A DNA stretch of 59,463 nucleotides, taken from positions 1 through 59,463 of the forward strand of contig JANSYC010000020.1 of the NCBI GenBank assembly GCA_024742605.1, written 5' to 3'. A model generated the notes under the pieces. It made no database searches. It worked only from the letters and a program-made list of their open reading frames with translations, and was not told where the DNA came from. This document shows positions 1 through 8,691 of the stretch, piece after piece. The position numbers and the translations under genes were made by a program. The stretch's first letter is position 1; each line of letters starts with the position of its first letter. Source of the DNA: Alphaproteobacteria bacterium (GTDB lineage: Bacteria; Pseudomonadota; Alphaproteobacteria; Thalassobaculales; Thalassobaculaceae).

Positions 1-1261
1 CGGACTTGTTCATCCGATCTTCGAGAGCGGCCAGTTGCTCCTCGTCGATGAACACCGAAAGATCCCCCGCCTCGGCGAAATCCACCATGGTCGTGAAGAA
101 GGTGATCGACTTGATCCGGTCGTCCTTCTTGGCCGCCATATAGGACAGGGTGGCTGCCATCAGAGTCCCGCCGATGCAGTACCCGATCGCATTGATTTCC
201 TTCTGGCCGGTTGCCTTCTCGATCGCATCCAGAGCCGCGAGCGGGCCTTCCAGCATGTAGTCTTCGAAGGTCTTCTGGGCCAGCTTCTCGTCCGGATTGA
301 CCCAGGACACCACGAACACCGTGATCCCCTGATCGACCGCCCATTTGATGAACGAATTCTTCGCCCGCAAATCCAGGATGTAGAACTTGTTGATCCACGG
401 CGGCACCAGAACGAGCGGCCGGCGCATCACCTCTTCGGTGGTCGGTGCGTACTGGATCAGCTGCATCAGGTCGTTCTGGAAGACCACCTTGCCGGGCGTG
501 GTCGCCACGTTCCCGCCGACCTCGAACGCATCCTGGTCGGTCATGCTGATCTGCAGTTCCCCGTTGCCCCGTTCCAGATCGTCGAGCAGATTCTGCAATC
601 CTTTGACAAGGTTCTCGCCGCCGCTCTCGATTGTGGTGCGCAACACCTCGGGGTTAGTCATGAGGAAGTTCGAGGGCGCCATCGCGTCGGCGAATTGCTT
701 GGTATAGAAATCGACCTTCCGACGGGTTTTCTCGTCCAGGCCTTTGATGTCTTCGACTGTGTGCTGCATCCAGCGGGCGGTCATCAGATAACTCTGCTTG
801 ATGTAGTCGAAGACGACGTTCTCGTCCCAAGCGCTGTCCTTGAACCGCCTGTCGCCGGCCTCGGGCGTCACGGCCGCTTCGGGCTCCGAGCCCATGAACT
901 TCGAGGCGGTTGACTGCCACAGGGACATGTAACCCTGCCAGAGACCGATCTGCGCCTGCCAGAGCCGGGTCGGGTCCGACATCATTCTGGAGGTCAGTTC
1001 CACGAAAGCGTTGGTGATGTTCAACGGGTCGGACATGCCGAACTGACCGGCACCGCCGGTTTCCTGATGCCGCGCGATAAAGTCCGTCAGGATTTTGTTG
1101 CTGCGGGCCGCGATGTCGCTCATATGCCGAGAGAATTCGGCAGGATCGGCAAGCGCCGATTGGGTCGCGCCATCGTCGTCTGTGCCAGCTGCGGCGGCAT
1201 TCTCGTTCGCCGGTTTCGATTTGCCTTTGGAGGGAGCCCGTCCGGATGTGTTTTCGGCCAT
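1..1261 (-). CDS. phaC: Class I polyhydroxyalkanoate synthase, C-terminus cut by window edge
   Basis: Polymerises hydroxyacyl-CoA into polyhydroxyalkanoate granules in the cytoplasm. 420 residues are visible. Class I enzymes are usually near 600, so about a third, including the catalytic Asp and His region, lies outside the window. The PhaC N-terminal domain spans roughly residues 75-290 (with DPTRLWQAQ and the PPWINKFYILDL stretch), followed by the alpha/beta-hydrolase core. The lipase-like box GYCIGG at 360-365 carries the nucleophile Cys362. The first about 40 residues are a low-complexity Lys/Ala/Asp tail. I chose ATG at 1261 because AAAGGTGG lies 8 bases upstream; an in-frame ATG at 1267 is too close to that site. 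It is transcribed divergently from the OmpA-like lipoprotein gene. No phasin, phaA/B or phaR is next to it in the window. Confidence 0.95.
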   Translation of the reverse strand, partial: MAENTSGRAPSKGKSKPANENAAAAGTDDDGATQSALADPAEFSRHMSDIAARSNKILTDFIARHQETGGAGQFGMSDPLNITNAFVELTSRMMSDPTRLWQAQIGLWQGYMSLWQSTASKFMGSEPEAAVTPEAGDRRFKDSAWDENVVFDYIKQSYLMTARWMQHTVEDIKGLDEKTRRKVDFYTKQFADAMAPSNFLMTNPEVLRTTIESGGENLVKGLQNLLDDLERGNGELQISMTDQDAFEVGGNVATTPGKVVFQNDLMQLIQYAPTTEEVMRRPLVLVPPWINKFYILDLRAKNSFIKWAVDQGITVFVVSWVNPDEKLAQKTFEDYMLEGPLAALDAIEKATGQKEINAIGYCIGGTLMAATLSYMAAKKDDRIKSITFFTTMVDFAEAGDLSVFIDEEQLAALEDRMNKS

Positions 1262-1531
1262 GGTCATATCCACCTTTGGGGTCGCAAACTGAACGCCGGA
1301 CCGTCCCACAAACAGACGTGAACCGACGTCGTTTTGACGAGTTGTATCAGAAACGGCACAGTGATGGCCATTGGCTCACGATCCGGACGCTGAAAGCGTG
1401 TTTGTTCAGAGGATTCCGTGTTATTTTCGTGACTTGAGCGGTGGGGTCGGCCAAGTTCCCGCGGTCCATGAGCGTAACCCTTCGAGATCAGGACCCCGAA
1501 GCGGGCGGATCGCTGCAGTCTGGAGACGAGG
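1262..1531. other. Divergent intergenic region phaC / OmpA-like gene
   Basis: These 270 bases separate two divergent genes and must hold promoters for both. A TTGACG hexamer occurs at 1334-1339 on the plus strand, but the sequence 17 bases downstream is a poor -10. I see no convincing operator or small gene. Confidence 0.4.
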
Positions 1532-2911
1532 ATGAGTATGTCTGATCGCGATGTATCCAAACCCCGTTGGAGCGCCATCGTGCGCATCCCAGGACCTGTG
1601 ATCTCCATGGCACTGGCCCTTTCGCTGGCCGGGTGCTCCTCGGTTCCGGACTATGCCAACCCGATGGAATGGTTCTCCGACGATGAGCCGTCGGCGCAGC
1701 AGAGCGCCTCCGACCCGGGCGGAAGCACCAGCCAAGAATACCCTAATCTTTCCACCGTTCCCGATCGCCCGACGCCAAGCACCTCCGCAGACCAGCGACA
1801 GGAAATTCGTGATGGGCTGGTCGCGGATCGGGAAAATGCGCGCTATTCCTCTTCAACGTCGATCGGGTCGGCACCTGGGACGGTTACACCGACAGGGTTC
1901 GCGCCGCGATCGGCCGACAGCGCGCCGGAACCCGCCTTGACGGGTGTGCCCCCACAGGCTGAGAACGCACCGGCCGCTCCGGCTCCGACAGCCGTCGAGC
2001 CGACGCCTCCGCCGGTGCCTCAGACGGCGGTGGAGCAGACCGCATCTGCCCGCGCGACGCCGCGCAATGACAGTCAGTCCGCCCTGTGGCCGAACCGCCC
2101 GCCGCCGCCCTCTGCGATCAGGACAGGCACCACGACTGCGGATGTCGGTCACAGCACATCGACGCCGCATGCCAGCAATGCGGACACGCGGGGCGCGCTG
2201 ACCAATACGCCTGCCACCGCGACCCCCCGCCGGGCGCCGGAGAGCATGATCGGTCGGACTGCCCCGGCGGGCCCGACCGAACCGGGCTCCGGTGCCTCGA
2301 CGCGCGCGGCGCAGCTCGACTCGTCGTCGGCCGGAACGCCGGGGCGCGCTCCGTCAAACCAGCCTTCGGGCCAGGGAGCGGGGTCTGCACCGGACGTCAC
2401 CACGGATTTCTCGGCCCTGGATGATGCGACTGCAGCGCGTCCAGGAACAAATACCGGCGCCTATCAGGCGGCGCTTGCCGGATACGGTCTGCAACCGGGA
2501 GCCACCGAGTTCGGCAGCACAGCCTCGATTGTGTCGGGCTATGTTCCAACCGGTCAGGCCTATCTCGCCGGCACCGTCTATTTCGGCCATGGATCCGCCA
2601 ATCTGAGCGGGGCCGAGCAGGCGCAGATCCGGCAGCTGGCCCAGGAAGCGGAGCAGAGCGGTGCCGTGGTGCGCATCCTCGGACACGCGTCGTCACGCAC
2701 CGCCGACATGGAATTGCCGCTGCATGACCGGGTCAATTTCAAAGTGTCGGAGCGGCGGGCGCAGGCCGTCGCAAAGGTTATGATCCAGGCCGGCTTGCCT
2801 GCCGATAGGGTCTATGTCGAGGCGCTTGCGGACACGGCTCCCGCCTATTACGAGATCATGCCCTCGGGCGAAGCGGGCAATCGCAGAGCCGAGATCCTGT
2901 TTCAGTACTAG
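1532..2911 (+). CDS. OmpA-family lipoprotein with long disordered linker
   Basis: Probable outer-membrane lipoprotein that binds peptidoglycan. 459 residues. A charged N-terminus leads into a hydrophobic stretch ending in the lipobox LAGC, with acylated Cys35. Residues about 40-330 are a Pro/Ala/Thr/Ser-rich linker with no recognisable fold, long enough to reach across the periplasm. The C-terminal domain (about 345-459) is OmpA/MotB-like: it starts with GTVYFGHGSANL, carries the conserved helix around SERRAQAV, and ends in NRRAEILFQY. The start ATG has GGAGACGAGG just upstream; ATG at 1538 is a possible alternative. It stands alone between phaC and hom. Family membership is clear, but its partner (Tol-Pal-like or other) is unknown. 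Confidence 0.85.
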   Translation: MSMSDRDVSKPRWSAIVRIPGPVISMALALSLAGCSSVPDYANPMEWFSDDEPSAQQSASDPGGSTSQEYPNLSTVPDRPTPSTSADQRQEIRDGLVADRENARYSSSTSIGSAPGTVTPTGFAPRSADSAPEPALTGVPPQAENAPAAPAPTAVEPTPPPVPQTAVEQTASARATPRNDSQSALWPNRPPPPSAIRTGTTTADVGHSTSTPHASNADTRGALTNTPATATPRRAPESMIGRTAPAGPTEPGSGASTRAAQLDSSSAGTPGRAPSNQPSGQGAGSAPDVTTDFSALDDATAARPGTNTGAYQAALAGYGLQPGATEFGSTASIVSGYVPTGQAYLAGTVYFGHGSANLSGAEQAQIRQLAQEAEQSGAVVRILGHASSRTADMELPLHDRVNFKVSERRAQAVAKVMIQAGLPADRVYVEALADTAPAYYEIMPSGEAGNRRAEILFQY

Positions 2912-2962
2912 CTGTTGAAGGCGGCTGCGGGACGGTCGCCGAACTCACGGAATGAGGATGAT

Positions 2963-4267
2963 ATGAGCGAGGTTCTGGGGATCGGGATCGCCGGTCTCGG
3001 CACCGTTGGCGCGGAAGTCGCGCGCCTGATCACCGAACGGGGCGACCAACTGGCGGAACGGGCCGGACGTCCGATCAAGGTGATGGCCGTCTCCGCGCGC
3101 GACAGGACCAAGGATCGGGGGGTCGATCTCTCCGGCGTCACCTGGGAAGACGATGCCGTCGCCCTGGCCGCGCGCGACGACGTGGACCTGGTGTGCGAGG
3201 TGATCGGAGGCTCCGACGGCACCGCCAAGGACCTGGTCGAGGCGGCACTGGAGGCCGGCAAGAGTGTGGTGACGGCGAACAAGGCGCTGTTGGCCCATCA
3301 CGGGACCGATCTGGCAAAGCGGGCTGAGGCAAATGGGGTGGCGTTGGCGTATGAGGCCGCGGTCGCCGGGGGCATTCCGATCATCCGGGCCTTGCGTGAC
3401 GGCTTCGTGGCCGACCGGGTCCAGCGGGTCACCGGGATTCTGAACGGCACCTGCAATTTCATCCTGACGGTGATGCGCGAGACGGGCCGCGCGTTCGACG
3501 ACGTTCTGGCCGAGGCGCAGGCGCTCGGCTATGCCGAGGCCGACCCGTCCTTCGATGTGGACGGTGTCGATGCGGCCCACAAGCTGGCGCTGCTGACGGC
3601 CCTGTGTTTTGGGCGGGAAGTCGATTTCGCCTCGGTCCACATCGAAGGCATCCGCCGGATTTCGCCGGTCGACATCAGTTTTGCGACCGAACTCGGCTAT
3701 AAGATCAAGCTGCTCGGGGTGGCCGAGATCGACGGCGAAGGCGAGCAGGCGGGCGTCAGCCAGCGGGTTCATCCCTGCATGGTGCCGGTCTCGGCGCCGA
3801 TCGCCGGGGTCGAGGACGTGTTCAACGCGGTCACCGTGGATGCCGATCCGGTGGGCTCCGGCATGCTGCAGGGCAGGGGCGCGGGCGCGGGTCCGACAGC
3901 TTCCGCCGTCCTTGGAGATATCGTCGATATCGCAACCGGGCGCATGGCGCCGGCCTTCGGCCGTCCGGCCGTGGCTCTGGCGCCGGCGAAGGCGGCTCCT
4001 CCGTCCGCCCATGTCGGGAGTTTCTACGTCCGCCTGATGGTGATCGACAAGCCGGGTGTCCTCGCCGATATCACCGGCATCCTGCGGGACGAGCACGTGT
4101 CGATGGAAAGCATGATTCAGCGCGGCCGGGATCCGATGGAGATGGTTCCGCTGGTTCTGGTCACCCATGAGGTCGCCGAGTCCGCCATGCAGGCCGCACT
4201 CGCCAAGATCTCCGACCTCGACGTGGTGGTCGAAGAGCCGGCGATGATCCGGATCGTGGAAGGGTAG
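2963..4267 (+). CDS. hom: Homoserine dehydrogenase
   Basis: Reduces L-aspartate-4-semialdehyde to homoserine for threonine and methionine synthesis. 434 residues, the usual length of the ACT-containing monofunctional enzyme. The N-terminal Rossmann fold begins GIAGLGTVG (residues 6-14). The catalytic region includes TANKALLAHHG and GILNGTCNFIL. A C-terminal ACT domain (about 350-434) contains MVIDKPGVLADITGIL and is typically the site of threonine feedback. ATG at 2963 is chosen because a purine-rich AATGAGGATG precedes it and the Rossmann motif then starts at the expected distance; upstream in-frame codons would add non-conserved residues. glpX follows after about 120 bases and recJ after that, so the three may be co-transcribed. 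Confidence 0.96.
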   Translation: MSEVLGIGIAGLGTVGAEVARLITERGDQLAERAGRPIKVMAVSARDRTKDRGVDLSGVTWEDDAVALAARDDVDLVCEVIGGSDGTAKDLVEAALEAGKSVVTANKALLAHHGTDLAKRAEANGVALAYEAAVAGGIPIIRALRDGFVADRVQRVTGILNGTCNFILTVMRETGRAFDDVLAEAQALGYAEADPSFDVDGVDAAHKLALLTALCFGREVDFASVHIEGIRRISPVDISFATELGYKIKLLGVAEIDGEGEQAGVSQRVHPCMVPVSAPIAGVEDVFNAVTVDADPVGSGMLQGRGAGAGPTASAVLGDIVDIATGRMAPAFGRPAVALAPAKAAPPSAHVGSFYVRLMVIDKPGVLADITGILRDEHVSMESMIQRGRDPMEMVPLVLVTHEVAESAMQAALAKISDLDVVVEEPAMIRIVEG

Positions 4268-4390
4268 GCGAGGCTCTCGGCTACAAACCGGGCGTGCAGT
4301 TGGCTGCGCGCTTGACCTTTGTCGCCGTCCGCTAACATAAACGTCCAGATGAGATCCAAAAACCATTCCGCCTCGGGAGCGAACGAACCA

Positions 4391-5380
4391 ATGTCCGACT
4401 CAACGGCCTCGTCCGAAGTTTTCACCATGGACCGCAACATGGCCCTCGAGGCCGTGCGGGTCACCGAGGCCGCCGCCCTTGCCGCCTCCAAGCTGATGGG
4501 ACGCGGGGACGAAAAAGCGGCGGACCAGGCGGCGGTCGATGCGATGCGTACGGCGCTCAACAATCTCGAGATCGACGGCACGGTGGTGATCGGTGAGGGA
4601 GAGCGGGACGAGGCCCCGATGCTCTACATTGGTGAGAAGGTCGGTCGGGGCGGTCAGAAGATCGACATCGCCCTAGACCCGCTTGAGGGCACGACGATAA
4701 CCGCCAAGGGCGGACAGAACGCGCTGGCGGTCGTCGCGCTGGCCTCTGAAGGCGGGTTTCTGAATGCGCCCGACGTCTATATGGACAAGATCGCGGTCGG
4801 CGGCGGTCTGCCCCAGGGCGTGGTCGATCTGGACAAGTCAGTCGAAGAGAATCTGAAGGATCTCTCGAGCGCGAAGGGGATCGGAATCTCCGATCTGGTG
4901 GTCTGCATCCTGGACCGTCCGCGCCATGCCGAGCTGATCGCCAAGGTGCGTGAAGCGGGCGCTCGGATCACTCTGATCTCCGACGGCGATGTGTCCGGCG
5001 TTATCGCGACATCAGAGCCGACCAGCGGCATCGATCTCTACATGGGCTCGGGTGGAGCGCCGGAAGGCGTGCTGGCGGCGGCCGCCCTGCGGTGTATCGG
5101 CGGTCAGATCCAGGGACGGCTGCTGTTCCGCAACGATGACGAGCGGGCCCGCGCCAAGCGCTGGGGCATCAGCGATCTGGATCTGAAATACGACATCATG
5201 GATCTGGCCGGCGGCGATGTGATGTTCGCGGCCACCGGCGTGACCAACGGCTCGATGCTGCGCGGCGTGCGGCGCTATTCGACCGGCGCCGTTACCCATT
5301 CGATCATCATGCGGTCGAAGACGGGCACCGTGCGCACGGTCGAGGCGACCCATGATTTCACCCGCAAGCCGGCGGAGTAA
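4391..5380 (+). CDS. glpX: Fructose-1,6-bisphosphatase, class II (GlpX)
   Basis: Hydrolyses fructose-1,6-bisphosphate to fructose-6-phosphate in gluconeogenesis, as a metal-dependent cytoplasmic enzyme. 329 residues, normal for GlpX. Signature stretches are VIGEGERDEAPMLYIGE, the LDPLEGT metal/phosphate motif, and YMGSGGAPEGVLAAAALRC. ATG at 4391 follows GGGAG at 4375-4379 and starts the protein where homologues start (MSDS...FTMDRNMALE). An earlier in-frame ATG at 4349 has no ribosome-binding site. It lies between hom and recJ on the same strand, a neighbourhood seen in other alphaproteobacteria. Together with pgi and the glgCA pair further along it supports flux toward sugar phosphates and glycogen. 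Confidence 0.96.
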   Translation: MSDSTASSEVFTMDRNMALEAVRVTEAAALAASKLMGRGDEKAADQAAVDAMRTALNNLEIDGTVVIGEGERDEAPMLYIGEKVGRGGQKIDIALDPLEGTTITAKGGQNALAVVALASEGGFLNAPDVYMDKIAVGGGLPQGVVDLDKSVEENLKDLSSAKGIGISDLVVCILDRPRHAELIAKVREAGARITLISDGDVSGVIATSEPTSGIDLYMGSGGAPEGVLAAAALRCIGGQIQGRLLFRNDDERARAKRWGISDLDLKYDIMDLAGGDVMFAATGVTNGSMLRGVRRYSTGAVTHSIIMRSKTGTVRTVEATHDFTRKPAE

Positions 5381-5389
5381 GCTGACGAC

Positions 5390-7189
5390 GTGACCCCTCC
5401 GGACAGCGACAGCTCGGCCTTCCTGGGTGTCGGGCACTCGGCCTCGGGCAAGCGCTGGGTCTTGCGCGGTGGCGGAGCGGACGCCCGGGAGGTTGAGCGG
5501 CAGGGCTTGGCGATTTCCGAACGGTTCGGGGTTCCTGAGATCGTCGGGCGCCTGATTTCGGCGCGCGGGGTCGACCTGGACGCTGTCGAGCGGTTTCTCG
5601 ACCCGACCCTCAAGGCCGAACTTCCCGATCCCAGCCTGTTCAAGGATATGGACACGGCCGCCGGCATTCTGGCGGATCTGGTGGCGGACGGCGGAACCGT
5701 CGGGGTGTTCTCGGATTATGACGTGGACGGTGGGACATCGGCGGCCCAGGTCCTGCGCTTCATGGACCAGTTGGGCATCAAGACCCTGCTGCACGTGCCG
5801 GACCGGATCGACGAGGGGTACGGGCCGAACCTGCCGGCGATCCGGGATCTCAGTGCCCGCGGCGCCGATGTGATCCTCTGCCTGGACTGCGGCATCCTGG
5901 CCATCGAGACCTTGGGGGAGGCGGCGCGGGAGGGCATCACCCTGATCGTGGTCGACCACCATATCGCCGAGGTCGAGCTGCCGCCGGTTGCCGCCGTGGT
6001 CAATCCCAATCGCTTGGATCAGGACGGCGCCTTCGGCCATCTGGCGGCCTGCGGCGTGACCTTTCTCACCCTGGTGGCGCTCAACCGGACGCTGCGGGAG
6101 CGGGGCTGGTTTAAAGAGCATGCGGCACCTGATCTGCTGGGGCTGCTCGATCTGGTGGCTCTGGGCACCGTCTGTGACGTGGTACCGCTGCGGGGACTCA
6201 ACCGGGCCTTTGTCAGTCAAGGCCTGAAGGTGATGGCGCAGCGCCGTAATCCGGGCCTGGTCGCGCTGTCCGGTGTGGCCGGGCTCGACCGCAAGCCGGA
6301 TCCCTATCATCTGGGTTATGTCCTGGGGCCGCGGATCAATGCCGGCGGCCGTGTCGGCCGGGCCGATCTCGGCGCGCGCCTGCTGTCGTCCAACGACCCG
6401 GGCGAGGTCGGCCCGATCGCGGAGGAACTGGACCGGCTGAACCTGGAGCGCCGGGCGATCGAGGCCGAGATTCTGGAGCGCGCGATCGAACAGGCCGAAG
6501 GGCAGGGGCCGTCGCCTGTTGTCGTGGTGTCCGGCGAGGGCTGGCATCCGGGCGTGGTGGGGATTGTCGCCAGCCGCTTGAAGGACCGGTTCAACCGTCC
6601 GGCCTGTGTGATCGGGATCACGAAGGGGATCGGGACCGGGTCCGGCCGTTCGGTCGCGGGTGTCGGCCTCGGTTCCGCCGTGATCGCGGCGCACCAGGCC
6701 GGGATTCTGATCAAGGGCGGCGGCCACGCGATGGCGGCCGGCTTTTCCATCGAGGCCTCGAAAATCGATGCCTTGAGGGACTTTCTGGCGGAGCGCATTC
6801 TGACCGATCTGGCGGGCGCGGATCTGGTTCCGGAGCTTTCGGTGGACGGTGCGCTGAGCCCGGCGGGGGCGACGGCGGCGCTGGTCAATGCGGTCTCGCG
6901 GATCGGTCCGTTCGGCACCGGAAATTCCGAGCCGCGTTTCGTGATCTCGAACGCCAAGATCGTCCGCGCCGACGTGGTCGGCCAGAGTCACATTCGCTGT
7001 ATCCTGACCGGCGGGGACGGCGGCAAGCTCAAGGCCATCGCCTTTCGCGCGACCGACGGGCCGATCGGACCGGTGCTCCTGAAGGCGGGCGGGCTGCCGG
7101 TCCATCTGGCCGGGCACCTTCGGCTGGACGATTTCGCCGGGGGCGATGCGGTGCAGTTGGTCGTCGATGATGTGGTCGCGGCGACATAA
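5390..7189 (+). CDS. recJ: Single-stranded-DNA-specific exonuclease RecJ
   Basis: 5'-to-3' ssDNA exonuclease of recombination and mismatch repair. 599 residues, normal length. DHH-family phosphoesterase motifs are intact: FSDYDVDGGTSA (metal-binding Asp109 and Asp111), CLDCG near 165, and VVDHH with Asp189-His190-His191. The DHHA1 domain follows, with the glycine-rich substrate motif GGGHAMAAGFS, then the C-terminal OB-fold part. Start is GTG at 5390, nine bases after the glpX stop; no better ATG exists before the conserved region. The close spacing suggests co-transcription with glpX. A hairpin at 7219-7236 downstream is a candidate end of the transcript. Confidence 0.95.
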   Translation: MTPPDSDSSAFLGVGHSASGKRWVLRGGGADAREVERQGLAISERFGVPEIVGRLISARGVDLDAVERFLDPTLKAELPDPSLFKDMDTAAGILADLVADGGTVGVFSDYDVDGGTSAAQVLRFMDQLGIKTLLHVPDRIDEGYGPNLPAIRDLSARGADVILCLDCGILAIETLGEAAREGITLIVVDHHIAEVELPPVAAVVNPNRLDQDGAFGHLAACGVTFLTLVALNRTLRERGWFKEHAAPDLLGLLDLVALGTVCDVVPLRGLNRAFVSQGLKVMAQRRNPGLVALSGVAGLDRKPDPYHLGYVLGPRINAGGRVGRADLGARLLSSNDPGEVGPIAEELDRLNLERRAIEAEILERAIEQAEGQGPSPVVVVSGEGWHPGVVGIVASRLKDRFNRPACVIGITKGIGTGSGRSVAGVGLGSAVIAAHQAGILIKGGGHAMAAGFSIEASKIDALRDFLAERILTDLAGADLVPELSVDGALSPAGATAALVNAVSRIGPFGTGNSEPRFVISNAKIVRADVVGQSHIRCILTGGDGGKLKAIAFRATDGPIGPVLLKAGGLPVHLAGHLRLDDFAGGDAVQLVVDDVVAAT

Positions 7190-7218
7190 AACCAAATTTT
7201 ATCGTCGATATCCGCCGG

Positions 7219-7236
7219 AAGTGTCACTGGACACTT
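7219..7236. repeat. Perfect 7-bp inverted repeat between recJ and tRNA-Glu
   Basis: AAGTGTC (7219-7225) and GACACTT (7230-7236) are exact complements around a 4-base loop. The hairpin could help end the recJ transcript, but only a short T-containing stretch follows. Its right arm overlaps the likely -35 element of the tRNA-Glu promoter. Confidence 0.6.
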
Positions 7237-7263
7237 GATTTCGCGCGCGGCCAAGGGTATCTC
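7235..7263 (+). promoter_or_regulatory. Candidate sigma-70 promoter of tRNA-Glu
   Basis: TTGATT (7235-7240), a 17-base spacer and TATCTC (7258-7263) lie just upstream of the tRNA, putting transcription start near 7270. The -35 overlaps the right arm of the 7219-7236 inverted repeat. Confidence 0.5.
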
Positions 7264-7277
7264 CGTCCGACCTCAAC

Positions 7278-7353
7278 GACCCCTTCGTCTAGAGGCCTAG
7301 GACACCGCCCTTTCACGGCGGCAACACGGGTTCGAATCCCGTAGGGGTCGCCA
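7278..7353 (+). tRNA. tRNA-Glu (anticodon UUC)
   Basis: 76 bases including an encoded 3' CCA. The acceptor arms GACCCCT and AGGGGTC pair; discriminator is G. The anticodon stem CCGCC/GGCGG encloses loop CTTTCAC with anticodon TTC. The T arm ACGGG-TTCGAAT-CCCGT is perfect, and the D arm contains the conserved GG pair in GAGGCCTAGGAC. It lies between recJ and a membrane-protein gene. I looked for a second copy of the 3' end, which would mark an integrated element, and found none in the window. Confidence 0.97.
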
Positions 7354-7539
7354 AGCTTCCAACTCCTCACAATGCGCTTCGGATTTCGGCCTCAGGTCCT
7401 TCGTTCCGTCTGTCTTCGATTCCGCGTCGGGTCCGTCTTCGGCGTCTTTCGGGTATCGGTTTGAGCGTTGGGACAGCCGGCGCCTATCGGCGTACTGTCG
7501 GCATCCCGGAGATCGAAGCGCAGCGCGCAGCGGAGCACC

Positions 7540-8580
7540 ATGACCCTCAAGATCAAGCGCAGCCAGCTTCTGAACGCTGCTGCGGAGGCGGGGGTCGCGG
7601 CGGAGAGTGCCGCGGCAATTTGGGCCAATCTGGAGCGCGGGGACGCCGGGACTTCGGCCCGGCTCGACGCTGTGCACGTCCTCTATTATTTCGGCGCCCT
7701 GATCTCGATCCTGGGGATGGGCCTGCTCGGGGCCAGTCAGTGGGACAGTTTGAGCGGGCTCGGCATCGTCGGGCTTGGTCTCGCCTATGCGGCGGTGTTC
7801 GTCGGTGTGGCCGAATGGCTGAGGGCGCGCGTGGGACGGGTGACGGCCCCGGTTGGGCTGCTGGTCACCATGGCGGTCTCGCTCACGCCGGTCGTGGTCT
7901 ACGGAATCCAAAGGGAATACGGGCTTTGGCCCTTCGAGGACCCGGGCGAATACCGGGATTTCGACACCTGGATCCGAAGCGGCTGGTTCGTGATGGAGCT
8001 TGCGACGGTTGCGACCGCGTCCCTGGCGCTGGCGATCTACCGGTTCCCCTTCCTGACGGCGCCGATCGCCTTCGTGCTCTGGTACATGTCGATGGACCTG
8101 ACGCCGATCCTCTATCCCGAGGCGGATTGGGCGTGGGACGAACGGCAGCTGGTGTCCGTTTGGTTCGGGCTGGCCGTTCTGGTCCTCGCCTATGTGGTGG
8201 ACCTGCGCTTCCGCCGGGACTTCGCGTTCTGGCTCTACCTGTCCGGCCTGTTGGCGTTCTGGGGCGGGCTCAGCTCAATGGACAGCGGCAGCGAACTCGC
8301 CAAATTCGGATACTTAATCACCAATCTGGGGCTGATCGCCGCCGGCGTGTTCTTGCGCCGCCGCACCTTCATGGTGTTCGGTGCGTTCGGGGTGATCGGC
8401 TATGTGGGCTATCTGTCCTACGAGCACTTCGAGGACCAGATCCTGTTCACCATGGCCCTCGGCGTGATCGGGATCGCGATCGTGGCTCTCGGCGTGCTGA
8501 TCTCCCGCAATCAACAGCGTCTCAGCCTCTGGGCCGATCGGGTGATTCCCGTCTGGCTTCAGCGTTTCCGACCGGGCTGA
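7540..8580 (+). CDS. Polytopic membrane protein, DUF2157-like
   Basis: 346 residues with a soluble N-terminal part of about 45 residues and then eight or nine hydrophobic helices (first around HVLYYFGALISILGMGLLG; last around TMALGVIGIAIVALGVLIS). The layout, a short helical N-terminus followed by YFGALI and many transmembrane helices, resembles DUF2157 membrane proteins, but I cannot confirm the family. No catalytic motif is visible. Start ATG at 7540 follows CGGAG; an in-frame ATG at 7468 would add 24 polar residues with no conserved feature. It stands alone: tRNA-Glu is upstream and the convergent MDR operon ends 111 bases downstream. The function is unknown. Confidence 0.8.
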   Translation: MTLKIKRSQLLNAAAEAGVAAESAAAIWANLERGDAGTSARLDAVHVLYYFGALISILGMGLLGASQWDSLSGLGIVGLGLAYAAVFVGVAEWLRARVGRVTAPVGLLVTMAVSLTPVVVYGIQREYGLWPFEDPGEYRDFDTWIRSGWFVMELATVATASLALAIYRFPFLTAPIAFVLWYMSMDLTPILYPEADWAWDERQLVSVWFGLAVLVLAYVVDLRFRRDFAFWLYLSGLLAFWGGLSSMDSGSELAKFGYLITNLGLIAAGVFLRRRTFMVFGAFGVIGYVGYLSYEHFEDQILFTMALGVIGIAIVALGVLISRNQQRLSLWADRVIPVWLQRFRPG

Positions 8581-8691
8581 TCCGGCGATGTTGGCAGAGT
8601 CAGAAACCCCGAGGCCGCAATCATGACCATTTCGGCAGCCGGCGCGCCAAGGCCGAAGAGGCGGTCCCCGGCGCGCTAGTGCCTTCCGATC

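Noticed and set aside
2945-4366. A 473-codon open frame antisense to hom
   Set aside because: Shadow of homoserine dehydrogenase; His/Asp/Arg-rich with no recognisable family.
5012-7195. A 727-codon open frame antisense to recJ
   Set aside because: It mirrors the recJ gene; composition is Arg/Asp/Gln/His-rich, typical of the antisense frame of a GC-rich gene, with no ribosome-binding site or known domain.
7278-7353. Attachment site for an integrated element at tRNA-Glu
   Set aside because: No repeat of the tRNA 3' end, no integrase and no change in gene character downstream.
8581-8691. Small RNA or gene between the two convergent genes
   Set aside because: Only GC-rich imperfect repeats are visible, with no promoter, clear hairpin-plus-T terminator or coding potential.
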